Source: Sanyastnella coralliicola
Lineage (GTDB): Bacteria > Bacteroidota > Bacteroidia > Flavobacteriales_D > Sanyastnellaceae
Length of the DNA stretch: 64,000 nt
Assembly (NCBI RefSeq): GCF_030845195.1
Contig: NZ_CP132543.1
Span: 2,745,501 to 2,809,500 of the forward strand
Direction: 5' to 3'
Below the pieces are notes generated by a model. It saw only the letters and a program-made list of their open reading frames with translations. It had not been told where the DNA came from and searched no databases. Shown piece after piece: positions 49,508-57,462 of the stretch. The number at the start of each line of letters is the position of its first letter. Position 1 is the stretch's first letter. A program made the position numbers and the translations under genes.

Positions 49508-51307
49508 TTACTTCACCATGATGCGTTGTGTGAAGCGCTCAGCTCCAGTAACGAATTCAATCAAGTACGCTCCTTGTGCCATTTCACTGGCATTGAAGAA
49601 GTATTTCGTTTCCCCGCTAGGGAAAGAACCCTGGTGAATCACTTCAATAGTACGACCAGTAACATCTGAGATTTTCAGGATTCCATCCATCTCTTGGTTC
49701 AATGTCAAAGGCACACATGTGATCGCGTTGGCAGGGTTCGGGAATGCAGGAGCGAAAGCACCAATCTCATTCTCTTCGATAAATACGATCTCGCTCACGA
49801 CGTCAAACTCCCAGTATCCTTCCGGTGCTGGCATTGGACGAACCTGAACTTTTCCATCTGCAGCTTCTCCTTGAACGTAGTAGTAAACCGTTGTTCCAAA
49901 TGGCTGAGCTGGAATATCTCCTTGCCAGTTTCCATCTCCGATGTCTGACATGCTCACGCTCTGGTAATCACCATCAAGTGAAGTCTTGTAGTAAAGTGTT
50001 CCGTTTACGACTCCATCGCGGTGAGCCATGTACGCTACCACTGGGTAAGGGTTTTGGTCATCTTCTGTATCCGGAAGTGCTTGGTGACTGATCAACAATG
50101 GATCGTCTGCTCCAACTTCGTGCGTAATACAGTGAATCGCTCCTGAAAGTGCGATGATGTTATTCGGTGAGGTATCACAGTCGATGCCTACAATATTGTA
50201 ACCAGGCAGCGCCTCTTCGTAAATACGAATCGCCGTGGTATCGTACTCAGTGTAATAGGTTGGAAGGAGTACCGTTTTATTGACAAACACAGAGTTCGTG
50301 TACGTCAAATACCACCCTCCATCATCAGGGTAATCATTGTTTCCGAACTGAGGCGGAGAAGGAACGCGAATCACCTTGAATGGCGTTCCCCACTTCGTAG
50401 TGTAGTTGCTCAACACATATTCGATGTTCGCTTCAATCTGAGGACCGTCTGCAACACCTTCTGGGTACTCAGCCCAAAGTAGGGTCTCTTCATCCAACAT
50501 CTTCAAGTGCATATCGATGTGGTGGATTCCATCGTAAGGAAGGTTATCCATCTTCACGTACTCATCAATCCCCATAAAGAGGTTGAAGATCTCGTCAATT
50601 TCGTCTTCTGTTTGATCTGGGTATTGTGTTCCCCACCATGTGTTTCCGCCTTCGTTCTCATCCAAAATGAGCTCTGAAGAGAAACCAAGTCCGAACCCAT
50701 CAGTCATCCAGTTACCACCAGTACCCATCAAATCGTAAGGGGCACTTGTAGTGCAGTACAAAGGAAGATCGAGGTGTTCAGCTACTTCTGCAGGTGAAGC
50801 ATCATCATCAGGGCGTGGACGGTTGTAGATCCAGTCTACCAAGAATGCTTGATCCACTTCGTTACCGTATACGGTTGTTGCAGCATAATCACGCATCCAG
50901 ATCGTATTGAGGTCAGTCTCGATGACTGTGACGTTGGTTAAGTCTTCAAAAGGACCACCAGCGCTGTTTCCGTAGAGGAAATCAATCGTCTCATCTTCAT
51001 CTTCTGTAAGGATGATAACTTCACATTCGAGGCGAGCGGCCGCAGTGATTTGCTTGAGGATTTGAGGGTAACCTTCCCAACCGATGACAAGTGCCTGTTG
51101 CTCTTCCCATTCAGCAGGGGTTCTCAAGTTTTCGAACTCGGGAGGGGTTTCAATCCCGCGAGCTACGGTTTGAGAAAAGTCATACTGTCTTGCAGCGATG
51201 ATTTCTTCCCAAGTAAGGTGATGAGGAATAACGTTGTCGTTGTTTTCCTGCGCTACCAGACTAAAAAGCATAAAAATGCCCGTCAGAGATAGTAGTGTTT
51301 TTTTCAT
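49508..51307 (-). CDS. T9SS-exported peptidylarginine-deiminase-like protein
   Basis: Secreted member of the PAD_porph/agmatine-deiminase family, which converts guanidino groups to ureido groups. 599 residues from ATG 51307 (MKKTLLSLTGIFMLFSLVAQ, signal peptide). Catalytic residues map well: Asp140 in WMRDY, His263/Asp265 in HHIDMH, Asn338 in TNSVFVN and Cys393 in GAIHCITHE. An Ig-like beta domain (about 430-510) and a type A sorting domain (FPNPANAIT to AERFTQRIMVK) follow, the architecture of Porphyromonas gingivalis PPAD. Protein or peptide arginine as substrate is inference; free agmatine is the alternative. Confidence 0.88.
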   Translation of the reverse strand: MKKTLLSLTGIFMLFSLVAQENNDNVIPHHLTWEEIIAARQYDFSQTVARGIETPPEFENLRTPAEWEEQQALVIGWEGYPQILKQITAAARLECEVIILTEDEDETIDFLYGNSAGGPFEDLTNVTVIETDLNTIWMRDYAATTVYGNEVDQAFLVDWIYNRPRPDDDASPAEVAEHLDLPLYCTTSAPYDLMGTGGNWMTDGFGLGFSSELILDENEGGNTWWGTQYPDQTEDEIDEIFNLFMGIDEYVKMDNLPYDGIHHIDMHLKMLDEETLLWAEYPEGVADGPQIEANIEYVLSNYTTKWGTPFKVIRVPSPPQFGNNDYPDDGGWYLTYTNSVFVNKTVLLPTYYTEYDTTAIRIYEEALPGYNIVGIDCDTSPNNIIALSGAIHCITHEVGADDPLLISHQALPDTEDDQNPYPVVAYMAHRDGVVNGTLYYKTSLDGDYQSVSMSDIGDGNWQGDIPAQPFGTTVYYYVQGEAADGKVQVRPMPAPEGYWEFDVVSEIVFIEENEIGAFAPAFPNPANAITCVPLTLNQEMDGILKISDVTGRTIEVIHQGSFPSGETKYFFNASEMAQGAYLIEFVTGAERFTQRIMVK

Positions 51308-51386
51308 GATCAGCATTGGTTTCAAAACGGACCTGAAAGTACAACAATATCTCTGCGGGCACAATGACGGATTGCCTTACTCTTGG

Positions 51387-52538
51387 TTAGGCATCGATCT
51401 GAAATCGGATCGGAAGTGTCAATGATTGAGCTACCGTTTCACCGTTTACCTCGGCAGGAGTCCAATCTGGCATGTCGTTAAAAACTGAGAGTGCAGCTGC
51501 GTCACAAGCCTCTGACAGAGACTTCAAGACCGTTGCGTCTTTCACTTTCCCATCGGCACCAACAACAAAAGACACCGCTACCATTCCTTGGATATTTCCA
51601 TCCTTGGCTTCTTGTGGATACTCCAGATTGTTGGAAACGTAGGTAATCAGACCTTCCATTCCTCCCTGGAATTCTGCCATCTTATCTACTGTCTCGTAGA
51701 TCTTTTCGTCTGCGGCAGTGTCTGCCTTTTTCGTACATGCTTGCAGTGAGAGAATCATTGCGAAAGCAACCATAGGTAGGATCCACGCAAGGCGTAGCTT
51801 CTTACTTGAATGTAACATAGTTATACGGGTTTTGATATTTGCTTTACTGAAAGGGTGAACGATCGAAGCGATGTGATTCAGTCCGAAAGAACTGCTCAAT
51901 AGTGCGTTCACATATTGCTCGTCACCAACGGCTTCTGAAGTCAATTCATCCGCTTCGTACTCATGACAAATCGATAGACCTGCCTTCATCAGGTACACCG
52001 CCGGATTGAACCAAAATAAAATCTTCAATACCTCCACAAACACAACATCAAGGCTGTGCTCGCGCTGCACATGAACCTGCTCGTGCTTAATCACGCATGA
52101 ACGCAAATCAGGTCCGAGTGTGCTTGGTAGGTAAATCTTCTTGAAGAATGAGAATGCTCCGCGGTCTACATCCTGCGCTGCCAATAGGTACACGTTATTG
52201 TCTCTAGTTGATCTGCGGTGGATCATGACGAGTCTTATAATTCTTACAATCAATATCGCTGGCGCGGAAACGATTCCGACCACATATAGAATAGCCCACC
52301 ACGACATCGAAGATGATACCGTTGCTTCTCCTGAAAGTTCCAATACGGGTAGCTCAATCGTAGGCAATACCACCTCCACAGCCCCATTCGGAACCAGGAA
52401 AGGAGTCAATGCCACCAAAGGACCGGCTAGCCATGCAAAACGGTACCATTTCGCCGGTCGAGACTTGGTAGTCAATAGGAACATGGCTAAAGACCAAACA
52501 AGTAAAAATGCGTTGTATGTAAGGATGTCTGTGATCAT
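51387..52538 (-). CDS. M56 (BlaR1-like) membrane metallopeptidase with TonB C-terminal domain
   Basis: Probable envelope-stress sensor protease. 383 residues: N-terminal helices (about 5-22, 33-50 and 78-100), M56 zinc motif HEQVH with downstream HEYEADELTSE, a further helix (LAWILPMVAFAMILSLQAC), then a TonB C-terminal-like domain (YPQEAKDGNIQGMVAVSFVV to PIRFQIDA). In BlaR1-type systems the protease inactivates the BlaI repressor. Its ATG lies directly behind the 14-copy GGTTGAC array. Confidence 0.9.
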   Translation of the reverse strand: MITDILTYNAFLLVWSLAMFLLTTKSRPAKWYRFAWLAGPLVALTPFLVPNGAVEVVLPTIELPVLELSGEATVSSSMSWWAILYVVGIVSAPAILIVRIIRLVMIHRRSTRDNNVYLLAAQDVDRGAFSFFKKIYLPSTLGPDLRSCVIKHEQVHVQREHSLDVVFVEVLKILFWFNPAVYLMKAGLSICHEYEADELTSEAVGDEQYVNALLSSSFGLNHIASIVHPFSKANIKTRITMLHSSKKLRLAWILPMVAFAMILSLQACTKKADTAADEKIYETVDKMAEFQGGMEGLITYVSNNLEYPQEAKDGNIQGMVAVSFVVGADGKVKDATVLKSLSEACDAAALSVFNDMPDWTPAEVNGETVAQSLTLPIRFQIDA

Positions 52539-52546
52539 GGTTTATC

Positions 52547-52644
52547 GGTTGACGGTTGACGGTTGACGGTTGACGGTTGACGGTTGACGGTTGACGGTTG
52601 ACGGTTGACGGTTGACGGTTGACGGTTGACGGTTGACGGTTGAC
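52547..52644. repeat. Tandem heptamer GGTTGAC x14
   Basis: Fourteen exact GGTTGAC units, 98 bases with no interruption, starting 8 bases upstream of the M56 gene ATG and filling most of the gap to blaI. On the gene strand it reads GTCAACC repeatedly. Perfect identity suggests recent slippage-driven expansion. Confidence 0.97.
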
Positions 52645-52666
52645 GAAAATATTTTTCTCTTCCATT

Positions 52667-52712
52667 GGGCGCACATGTGCGCCCCTAACTTATTCTCATT
52701 CTTATTCTTCCT
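52667..52712 (-). repeat. Palindrome plus pyrimidine tract, copy 2 (blaI-like 3' end)
   Basis: GGGCGCACATGTGCGCCC (52667-52684) with CCTAA and TTATTCTCATTCTTATTC. It matches the element behind alaS at 40711-40765. Here no T-run follows on the minus strand, so terminator strength should differ. Confidence 0.8.
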
Positions 52713-53081
52713 CTAATTCTTCTTCTTCCTCTTCCCAATCAACGCCTTAATCTCCTCAAGGTCATCGATATTGATTTGGTTGTCTTGAAGCCAGCAACTT
52801 GCGAGCTCTTTGAATGAACCGCCGAAGTAATCTGAAGACAATCGCTCTAAAGAAGCGGAACGGTATTGGGTTTTACTCAATACAGGGAAGTATCTGTGCG
52901 ATCTCCCTATCGCTTCATGAGAAACGACTCCCTTCTGTTCGAGGATACGGACGATCGTACTTAAGGTATTGTAGGCAGGTTTTGGCTCAGGGAACTGCTC
53001 GAGTATCTCCTTAACAAAGGCATTTTCAAGTTCCCATAGAACTTGCATTACCTCTTCTTCTGCTCGTGTCAATTGAATCAT
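52713..53081 (-). CDS. BlaI/MecI/CopY-family repressor
   Basis: Winged-helix dimer that represses its own operon and is inactivated through the partner M56 protease. 122 residues: LTRAEEEVMQVLWELENAFV, recognition helix region KPAYNTLSTIVRILEQKGVV and RSHRYFPVLSKTQYR, then a C-terminal dimerisation helix and a basic KRKKKN end. Two dyad operators lie directly upstream and overlap its promoter box. Confidence 0.93.
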   Translation of the reverse strand: MIQLTRAEEEVMQVLWELENAFVKEILEQFPEPKPAYNTLSTIVRILEQKGVVSHEAIGRSHRYFPVLSKTQYRSASLERLSSDYFGGSFKELASCWLQDNQINIDDLEEIKALIGKRKKKN

Positions 53082-53085
53082 GACA

Positions 53086-53093
53086 CAAATATA
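53086..53093 (-). promoter_or_regulatory. -7 box of the blaI-like gene
   Basis: TATATTTG on the minus strand, four bases before the ATG, abutting operator 1. Geometry implies a leaderless transcript that repressor binding would block. Confidence 0.55.
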
Positions 53094-53108
53094 ACTAAAC
53101 TTTTAGTT
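53093..53108. promoter_or_regulatory. BlaI-type operator 1
   Basis: AACTAAACTTTTAGTT is a perfect 7+7 dyad (AACTAAA-N2-TTTAGTT). It abuts the -7 box, a natural place for repression. Confidence 0.75.
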
Positions 53109-53112
53109 ACTG

Positions 53113-53128
53113 AACTAAAAACTTAGTT
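53113..53128. promoter_or_regulatory. BlaI-type operator 2
   Basis: AACTAAAAACTTAGTT, the same dyad with one mismatch, centred exactly 20 bp from operator 1 (two helical turns), so two repressor dimers could bind on one DNA face. Confidence 0.7.
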
Positions 53129-53143
53129 TAAATAATCTCATTT

Positions 53144-53770
53144 CTACCTGAAAAGCCCAGATAGCGTGGAAGAATCAATATCATGTCCGCCAGAAAAACG
53201 ATGCAGGCGATACTTGATTTGGTGCGCATCGAAGATCTTCGAGAGCTCAACGATGTGATCTTCTTTAATGAATTCATCATCATCGCCAATGACCAAATCG
53301 ATACCTGTTTGATTCAGAGCTTCAGCATTGCTTGGTAAATCTAAATCTGGCGGAAATGAACCTGCCCAAAGAACCAAACGGTCAAAGTAACTCGGTTGAT
53401 GACAGAAAAAACGAACGGCAGTGGCTGCTCCCTGTGAGAAGCCCAAGAGGGTCTTGCGTTCATAGTTCCGCATCAAAAGGCGTAGGTACAGCTGATCGAG
53501 ATAATTCATGTTATCTGCGATATCTATCAAGCGATCTTCTTTTGTCATCCAAGAGGCTCCTACCCTTCCTGAATGTCCTTGAATGTAAAAGCGATGCAAT
53601 CCTTCAGGTGCCACAACATAAGCACGATCATCGAGCACATTGAACTTGCGTTGGAAGAATTTGGGATGTTGCGTATACCCATGGAGAGCCATCAATAACT
53701 CTGGTTGATCTGGCTTCTCATTGTCGAAGTATCGGAGGTTTCGAGATACTTCGATGTGGTGTTCAGCCAT
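53144..53770 (-). CDS. Alpha/beta-hydrolase esterase
   Basis: Carboxylesterase/phospholipase-like hydrolase of 208 residues with no signal peptide, so cytoplasmic. Triad candidates are Ser112 in LGFSQGAA, Asp in VIGDDDEF (163-165) and His196 in GGHDID; VAPEGLHRFY and the oxyanion ALHGYTQ segment are also typical. Start overlaps the stop of the lipoprotein gene by one base (TGATG). Substrate unknown. Confidence 0.85.
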   Translation of the reverse strand: MAEHHIEVSRNLRYFDNEKPDQPELLMALHGYTQHPKFFQRKFNVLDDRAYVVAPEGLHRFYIQGHSGRVGASWMTKEDRLIDIADNMNYLDQLYLRLLMRNYERKTLLGFSQGAATAVRFFCHQPSYFDRLVLWAGSFPPDLDLPSNAEALNQTGIDLVIGDDDEFIKEDHIVELSKIFDAHQIKYRLHRFSGGHDIDSSTLSGLFR

Positions 53771-54414
53771 CAGTAATTGATGTTTACCTCTGTCAGCTGA
53801 AAAGCCGGACAGTACACTGAATCCACGATAGTGGTATCAGAATCACGCATGATCTCATACACAAAGTGAAGCATATAGTCGCCATGAAGCTTACACTCGA
53901 GCGTTGTATCGATGGCCGTTCCTTCTAGGATTTTGAACTCGTTATCACAGCAATCGCAATTGAAGTTCGCATCAAGATAACGGAAGCGGATCTCGTCATC
54001 TTCCGTTTCTGGATTGACGTTTTGGATACGAACAGCAATCGTGGCTTCAGGAATCATGCTGATATTCCGCGTTACGACCTCTCCTGGATTGAACAGATCT
54101 GGGTTCAGTGAATATTGCTGAAAGAAGTACCCTTCCTTCGCGTAACTCACACGATACTCTAGTGAGTTCTGACGTTCAAATTCAATGCGGTAGTTGCCTC
54201 CAGAAGCTGAGGTCGCCCCGCCCGCATATTGGTATGCCGCGTTCAAGGCTCCTCCTTCTAGAATTTGCTCTTCGATATCTATGGTAACACCATTGAGTCC
54301 GGCCCCATTTCTGGAGTCAGTGGTCTTACCTTCAAGAATCAAATTTGTATTGTCCTCCTTATTACAAGCGGAGGCAATCAGTATGACTGAAAGAATGAAT
54401 ACAAGACGTGTCAC
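53770..54414 (-). CDS. Lipoprotein with carboxypeptidase-regulatory-like domain
   Basis: 214 residues: lipoprotein signal with Cys17 (LIASACNKED), then a CarboxypepD_reg-like beta-sandwich (GKTTDSRNGAGLNGVTIDIE, NYRIEFERQN) and a Cys-rich patch NFNCDCCDNEF. Probably anchored in the outer membrane. ATGA overlap with the MltF-like gene upstream and TGATG with the esterase downstream, so the three are one operon. Function unknown. Confidence 0.75.
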   Translation of the reverse strand: MTRLVFILSVILIASACNKEDNTNLILEGKTTDSRNGAGLNGVTIDIEEQILEGGALNAAYQYAGGATSASGGNYRIEFERQNSLEYRVSYAKEGYFFQQYSLNPDLFNPGEVVTRNISMIPEATIAVRIQNVNPETEDDEIRFRYLDANFNCDCCDNEFKILEGTAIDTTLECKLHGDYMLHFVYEIMRDSDTTIVDSVYCPAFQLTEVNINY

Positions 54415-55841
54415 AATTCCATGCTTTGATACATCGAGTACTGTGAAATCACATTACGGACATATTGCACGGGTTCTTTACCTCTGCAATAGCCGTGTTT
54501 CACACCCTCTAGTGCAAGGTACTTCTGTTCACTCTTAAGTAGCAAACAATCTGAGACATTGTTATCCCACACGTATGGATTCTTACCTACGTGTTGGGCG
54601 ATTCGTTGGGCATCCTGAACGTGTCCTGGACCAACATTATAGCTAGCCAAGATAAACTTCACTCGCTCTTGCGGATCATGGATACGATTTCGCCAGAAAT
54701 TGTCGAGGTATTTCAAGTATGCCACTCCCGCTCTGATGTTGCGTTCACGGGTATGTGTTGTATCAATTCCGAAGCGCTTCGCCGTGTTTGGCATCAGCTG
54801 CATCAATCCGAACGCGCCCGCCCAAGATCTTGCCTCAGGATTGAAGCGTGATTCTTGGTAGATCATGGCCGCCAATAGCTTCCAATCCCAACGCAATTCC
54901 GAACTGTATTCCTGAATAGTGTTATCAAACTCTGAGATCTGCTTCCCGCTCAATGATGAGAACGGACTTTGAACTCTGGCTTGCTGATCTTTTCTCGCTA
55001 CAAAGTACTTCTGGTAGGTATAAGCCAGTCGTCGTTTTGTAGAACGCGTTTCAATCCAATCATTCAATGCAAGCAACAGACTATCAGAATCTTTACGCAC
55101 GGCCCAGGCGATTTGCTCACCATCGCTCACATGCATACTGATATCGATGTTATCGTAATAGGTCGCATTCAACATGGCCATGTTTTCATCGGCCACCGTC
55201 AGATCAATTTGACCTTCAGCCACCAGACGAATCATCTGCTCACTGTCAATGTTACCACTTGCTTCGATAATCTCTACCCCTGAGGAGTCTGCGGCTTCTC
55301 GCTTCACGATATTCTCATAGAAAGAGCTGTAGCGATGCACGAATAACTCACGGCCATCCAGTTCATGCCATTCATCAATCAATGAATCTTCGGGTTCTGT
55401 GGGATTCTGTTGCACCAGCACCTGCCGCGTCTCCGCGAGGGGCATGGTAAAGTCAACGAGGCCTTGACGGTCATCCGTAATCGCAAGGTTGCATGCGATC
55501 AGGTCACCTTTACCCTCGTTGAGCAATTGGAACATATCGTTGAGATCTTCCAATACACGTACTTCAAGTTCAAGGTCATTGGCGCGTGCGAACTCTCTTA
55601 CCATTTCGTAATCAAAGCCCATGGCTTGACCACGATATAAGTAATAAGAGATGCTGCTGTTTTCAGTTAGGAGCACGAGTTTGCCGCGCTCACGTATTTC
55701 AGCTAGGTCAATGACCAATGAATCGGCAGGGGCTTCAGCTGGGCTCTCAACTTGTTGTGTTTCACCTGAATTACAGGCCACAAACAAGCATATGGCAGCC
55801 AACAGAAGCCAAATCTTCTGTGCCTTCTCCATAAGTCTCAA
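54411..55841 (-). CDS. MltF-like membrane-bound lytic transglycosylase lipoprotein
   Basis: Cleaves peptidoglycan glycan strands with 1,6-anhydro product. 476 residues: lipoprotein signal (LFVAC, Cys23), an ABC-type solute-binding domain (about 45-285, RGKLVLLTENSSISYYLYRG) and an SLT domain with catalytic Glu in IYQESRFNPEARSW and GAFGLMQLMPNTAKRFG. ATG 55832 is an alternative start three codons in. The solute-binding domain may sense a cell-wall peptide. First gene of a three-gene overlapping operon. Confidence 0.92.
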   Translation of the reverse strand: MRLMEKAQKIWLLLAAICLFVACNSGETQQVESPAEAPADSLVIDLAEIRERGKLVLLTENSSISYYLYRGQAMGFDYEMVREFARANDLELEVRVLEDLNDMFQLLNEGKGDLIACNLAITDDRQGLVDFTMPLAETRQVLVQQNPTEPEDSLIDEWHELDGRELFVHRYSSFYENIVKREAADSSGVEIIEASGNIDSEQMIRLVAEGQIDLTVADENMAMLNATYYDNIDISMHVSDGEQIAWAVRKDSDSLLLALNDWIETRSTKRRLAYTYQKYFVARKDQQARVQSPFSSLSGKQISEFDNTIQEYSSELRWDWKLLAAMIYQESRFNPEARSWAGAFGLMQLMPNTAKRFGIDTTHTRERNIRAGVAYLKYLDNFWRNRIHDPQERVKFILASYNVGPGHVQDAQRIAQHVGKNPYVWDNNVSDCLLLKSEQKYLALEGVKHGYCRGKEPVQYVRNVISQYSMYQSMEL

Positions 55842-55910
55842 TTTGAGAATAATACGCGAGAGTAGTATCCAGGGTTACGAAATAAGATTTTAACCCCTTG
55901 ATAATCAGGA

Positions 55911-56699
55911 TTATTTCTTCTCGAATTTCTGAGTGTCAGAGTCGAAAGAAACGTAGTAAGTTCCTTTTGGAAGACTGCTTAGATCTGCAGAAGTTCCAAA
56001 TCCTCTTTTGATAATTTGACCGTACTCGTTGTAAAGTTCGTAGTTCGTTTCACCACTGAACTTCACTGACTTCGATTTCTTATCGTATTCGAAAGTCACG
56101 GCTGCCTTATCTGAATCGTAAGTCACAGAAGGAGAAGTGCGGTTATCGCCTTCATAGGTCTTCTGAATCAAACGGAACTTGTTCTCTCCTGAAACAGGGT
56201 TTGTCTGGAACGAGTAGTTGTTCTTTACTGAGGTTCCTTTCCCCATTACTTCACCAACGTTCACCCATTTGTTCCACTTGTATTGCTGAATGATGAAAGG
56301 AAGACGTCCTTGCTCGTTCAATGTTTCCCAAGTCAACATACCTGCGTCATCAACTTTGATGTCAACAGTTTCGAATGTTGGTTGTGGCTCGAGTGCACCA
56401 GGATTAAGCACCTTAGGCTCACATCCGTCTTTGTAGTTGATTACTACAACAACATCATCTCCGAGCTTTAGTCCGTAAATAGACAGATCAACTTCAAACG
56501 CATTCGAGTTCACTTCGTCAGATGTGATCTCTCCGTTTACAGTCACTTCATATACGCAGAAACCAACTCCTTCGGGTGCAATAGAGTTGATCACGAAGAT
56601 GTTCTTTTGCTGGTACTTCCCTTCCATGACGATCGTTCCAGCTGTTGAAGTAACAGCACCGCCGAGCATCAAGGCGAACAGCATAACAATTAGTTTCAT
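55911..56699 (-). CDS. T9SS-type exported protein
   Basis: 262 residues from ATG 56699 (MKLIVMLFALMLGGAVTSTA); an ATG nine codons earlier cannot be excluded. A beta-rich domain with two cysteines (FCVYEVTVNG; DGCEPKVLNPG) is followed by a second beta domain. The end NYELYNEYGQIIKRGFGTSA to YYVSFDSDTQKFEKK is a type A-like sorting domain. No catalytic motif. Function unknown. Confidence 0.75.
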   Translation of the reverse strand: MKLIVMLFALMLGGAVTSTAGTIVMEGKYQQKNIFVINSIAPEGVGFCVYEVTVNGEITSDEVNSNAFEVDLSIYGLKLGDDVVVVINYKDGCEPKVLNPGALEPQPTFETVDIKVDDAGMLTWETLNEQGRLPFIIQQYKWNKWVNVGEVMGKGTSVKNNYSFQTNPVSGENKFRLIQKTYEGDNRTSPSVTYDSDKAAVTFEYDKKSKSVKFSGETNYELYNEYGQIIKRGFGTSADLSSLPKGTYYVSFDSDTQKFEKK

Positions 56700-56765
56700 C
56701 TTAGTGTAGTTCTTGGTCTTGGTCAACCTTAGTATTCGTATTCAAGGAAAGTTAGCCTTCCCATC

Positions 56766-57356
56766 CTAAGTTCCAAAACTAGCTAATTTCTGTGAACAAG
56801 CTCGTTGAATCTCAGGAAAAAAGCGTTCAAAGCCCTTATCAAATCGATATCGCTCTGTTTCAACCACTTGGATAACATCAGGTAAACCGGTTTTCCTACC
56901 AATTCTGCGTTCCAAACCTGAAAGCGATTGATGCAATCCTTCCAATCGTCGATATTCATACATCCAGTCACCCGTTGACATGTACGAAAACATGCGTTGA
57001 CAGACGGGAGGCATGATCTCTACATACTTCTCCAAACGCTGGTAGGTGTTCACGGTGAAGGTCAATAATTCACTATCGTGGAATTCGCCCCATCGTGAGG
57101 CGAGCAAGTGGTCGTAGATCATATCGATTGCGATTCCCGCGTAGCGACCACAATACGGACGAACGATCTCCATCAGCTCACTGGTTTCTGGATGTTCGTC
57201 AGTAAAGGAATCAATCAATCGGTGAAGCACCACACCGTCACCGAGTCGACCGGGCAGCTTCTTCCAGTCGTTCCCCTTGATGAAGTCTCCCATGTAGTTC
57301 CCGGCGAGGATGTCATCGTCTTCGCCGCTCAGAAAACAGTGTGCTAAGTAGTTCAC
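56766..57356 (-). CDS. Acyl carrier protein phosphodiesterase (AcpH-like)
   Basis: Removes the phosphopantetheine arm from acyl carrier protein. I start at GTG 57356 because VNYLAHCFLSGED matches the usual family start MNYLAHLxLA; the ATG at 57392 adds 12 untypical residues. 196 residues, HD-like metal-binding histidines in VLHRLIDSFTDEHP, and IAIDMIYDHLLASRW. Single gene, divergent from the LytS-type kinase. Confidence 0.82.
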   Translation of the reverse strand: MNYLAHCFLSGEDDDILAGNYMGDFIKGNDWKKLPGRLGDGVVLHRLIDSFTDEHPETSELMEIVRPYCGRYAGIAIDMIYDHLLASRWGEFHDSELLTFTVNTYQRLEKYVEIMPPVCQRMFSYMSTGDWMYEYRRLEGLHQSLSGLERRIGRKTGLPDVIQVVETERYRFDKGFERFFPEIQRACSQKLASFGT

Positions 57357-57449
57357 GGAGCGAAGGTACCGTTTCGCAAGCGAAGCGACCACTGAAAGTG
57401 AAAGAGTTCCATTAGTACCAAGTCAGCTCATCTTTGAGGCATCTTGTCG

Positions 57450-57457
57450 TACTTTCG
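57450..57457 (+). promoter_or_regulatory. -7 box before the LytS-type kinase
   Basis: TACTTTCG, five bases before the ATG at 57463. Confidence 0.5.
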
Positions 57458-57462
57458 TTGGG

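Noticed and set aside
49508-51307. Plain cytoplasmic agmatine deiminase
   Set aside because: Signal peptide, Ig-like domain and T9SS sorting domain indicate export; kept as an alternative substrate only.
52547-52644. Possible CRISPR array
   Set aside because: Units are 7 bp with no spacers, and there are no cas genes; it is a simple tandem repeat.
52354-52674. Minus-strand frame with VNRQPST repeats
   Set aside because: It is the translation of the 7-bp GGTTGAC array, which yields a 7-residue repeat by arithmetic; no sign it is a real protein.
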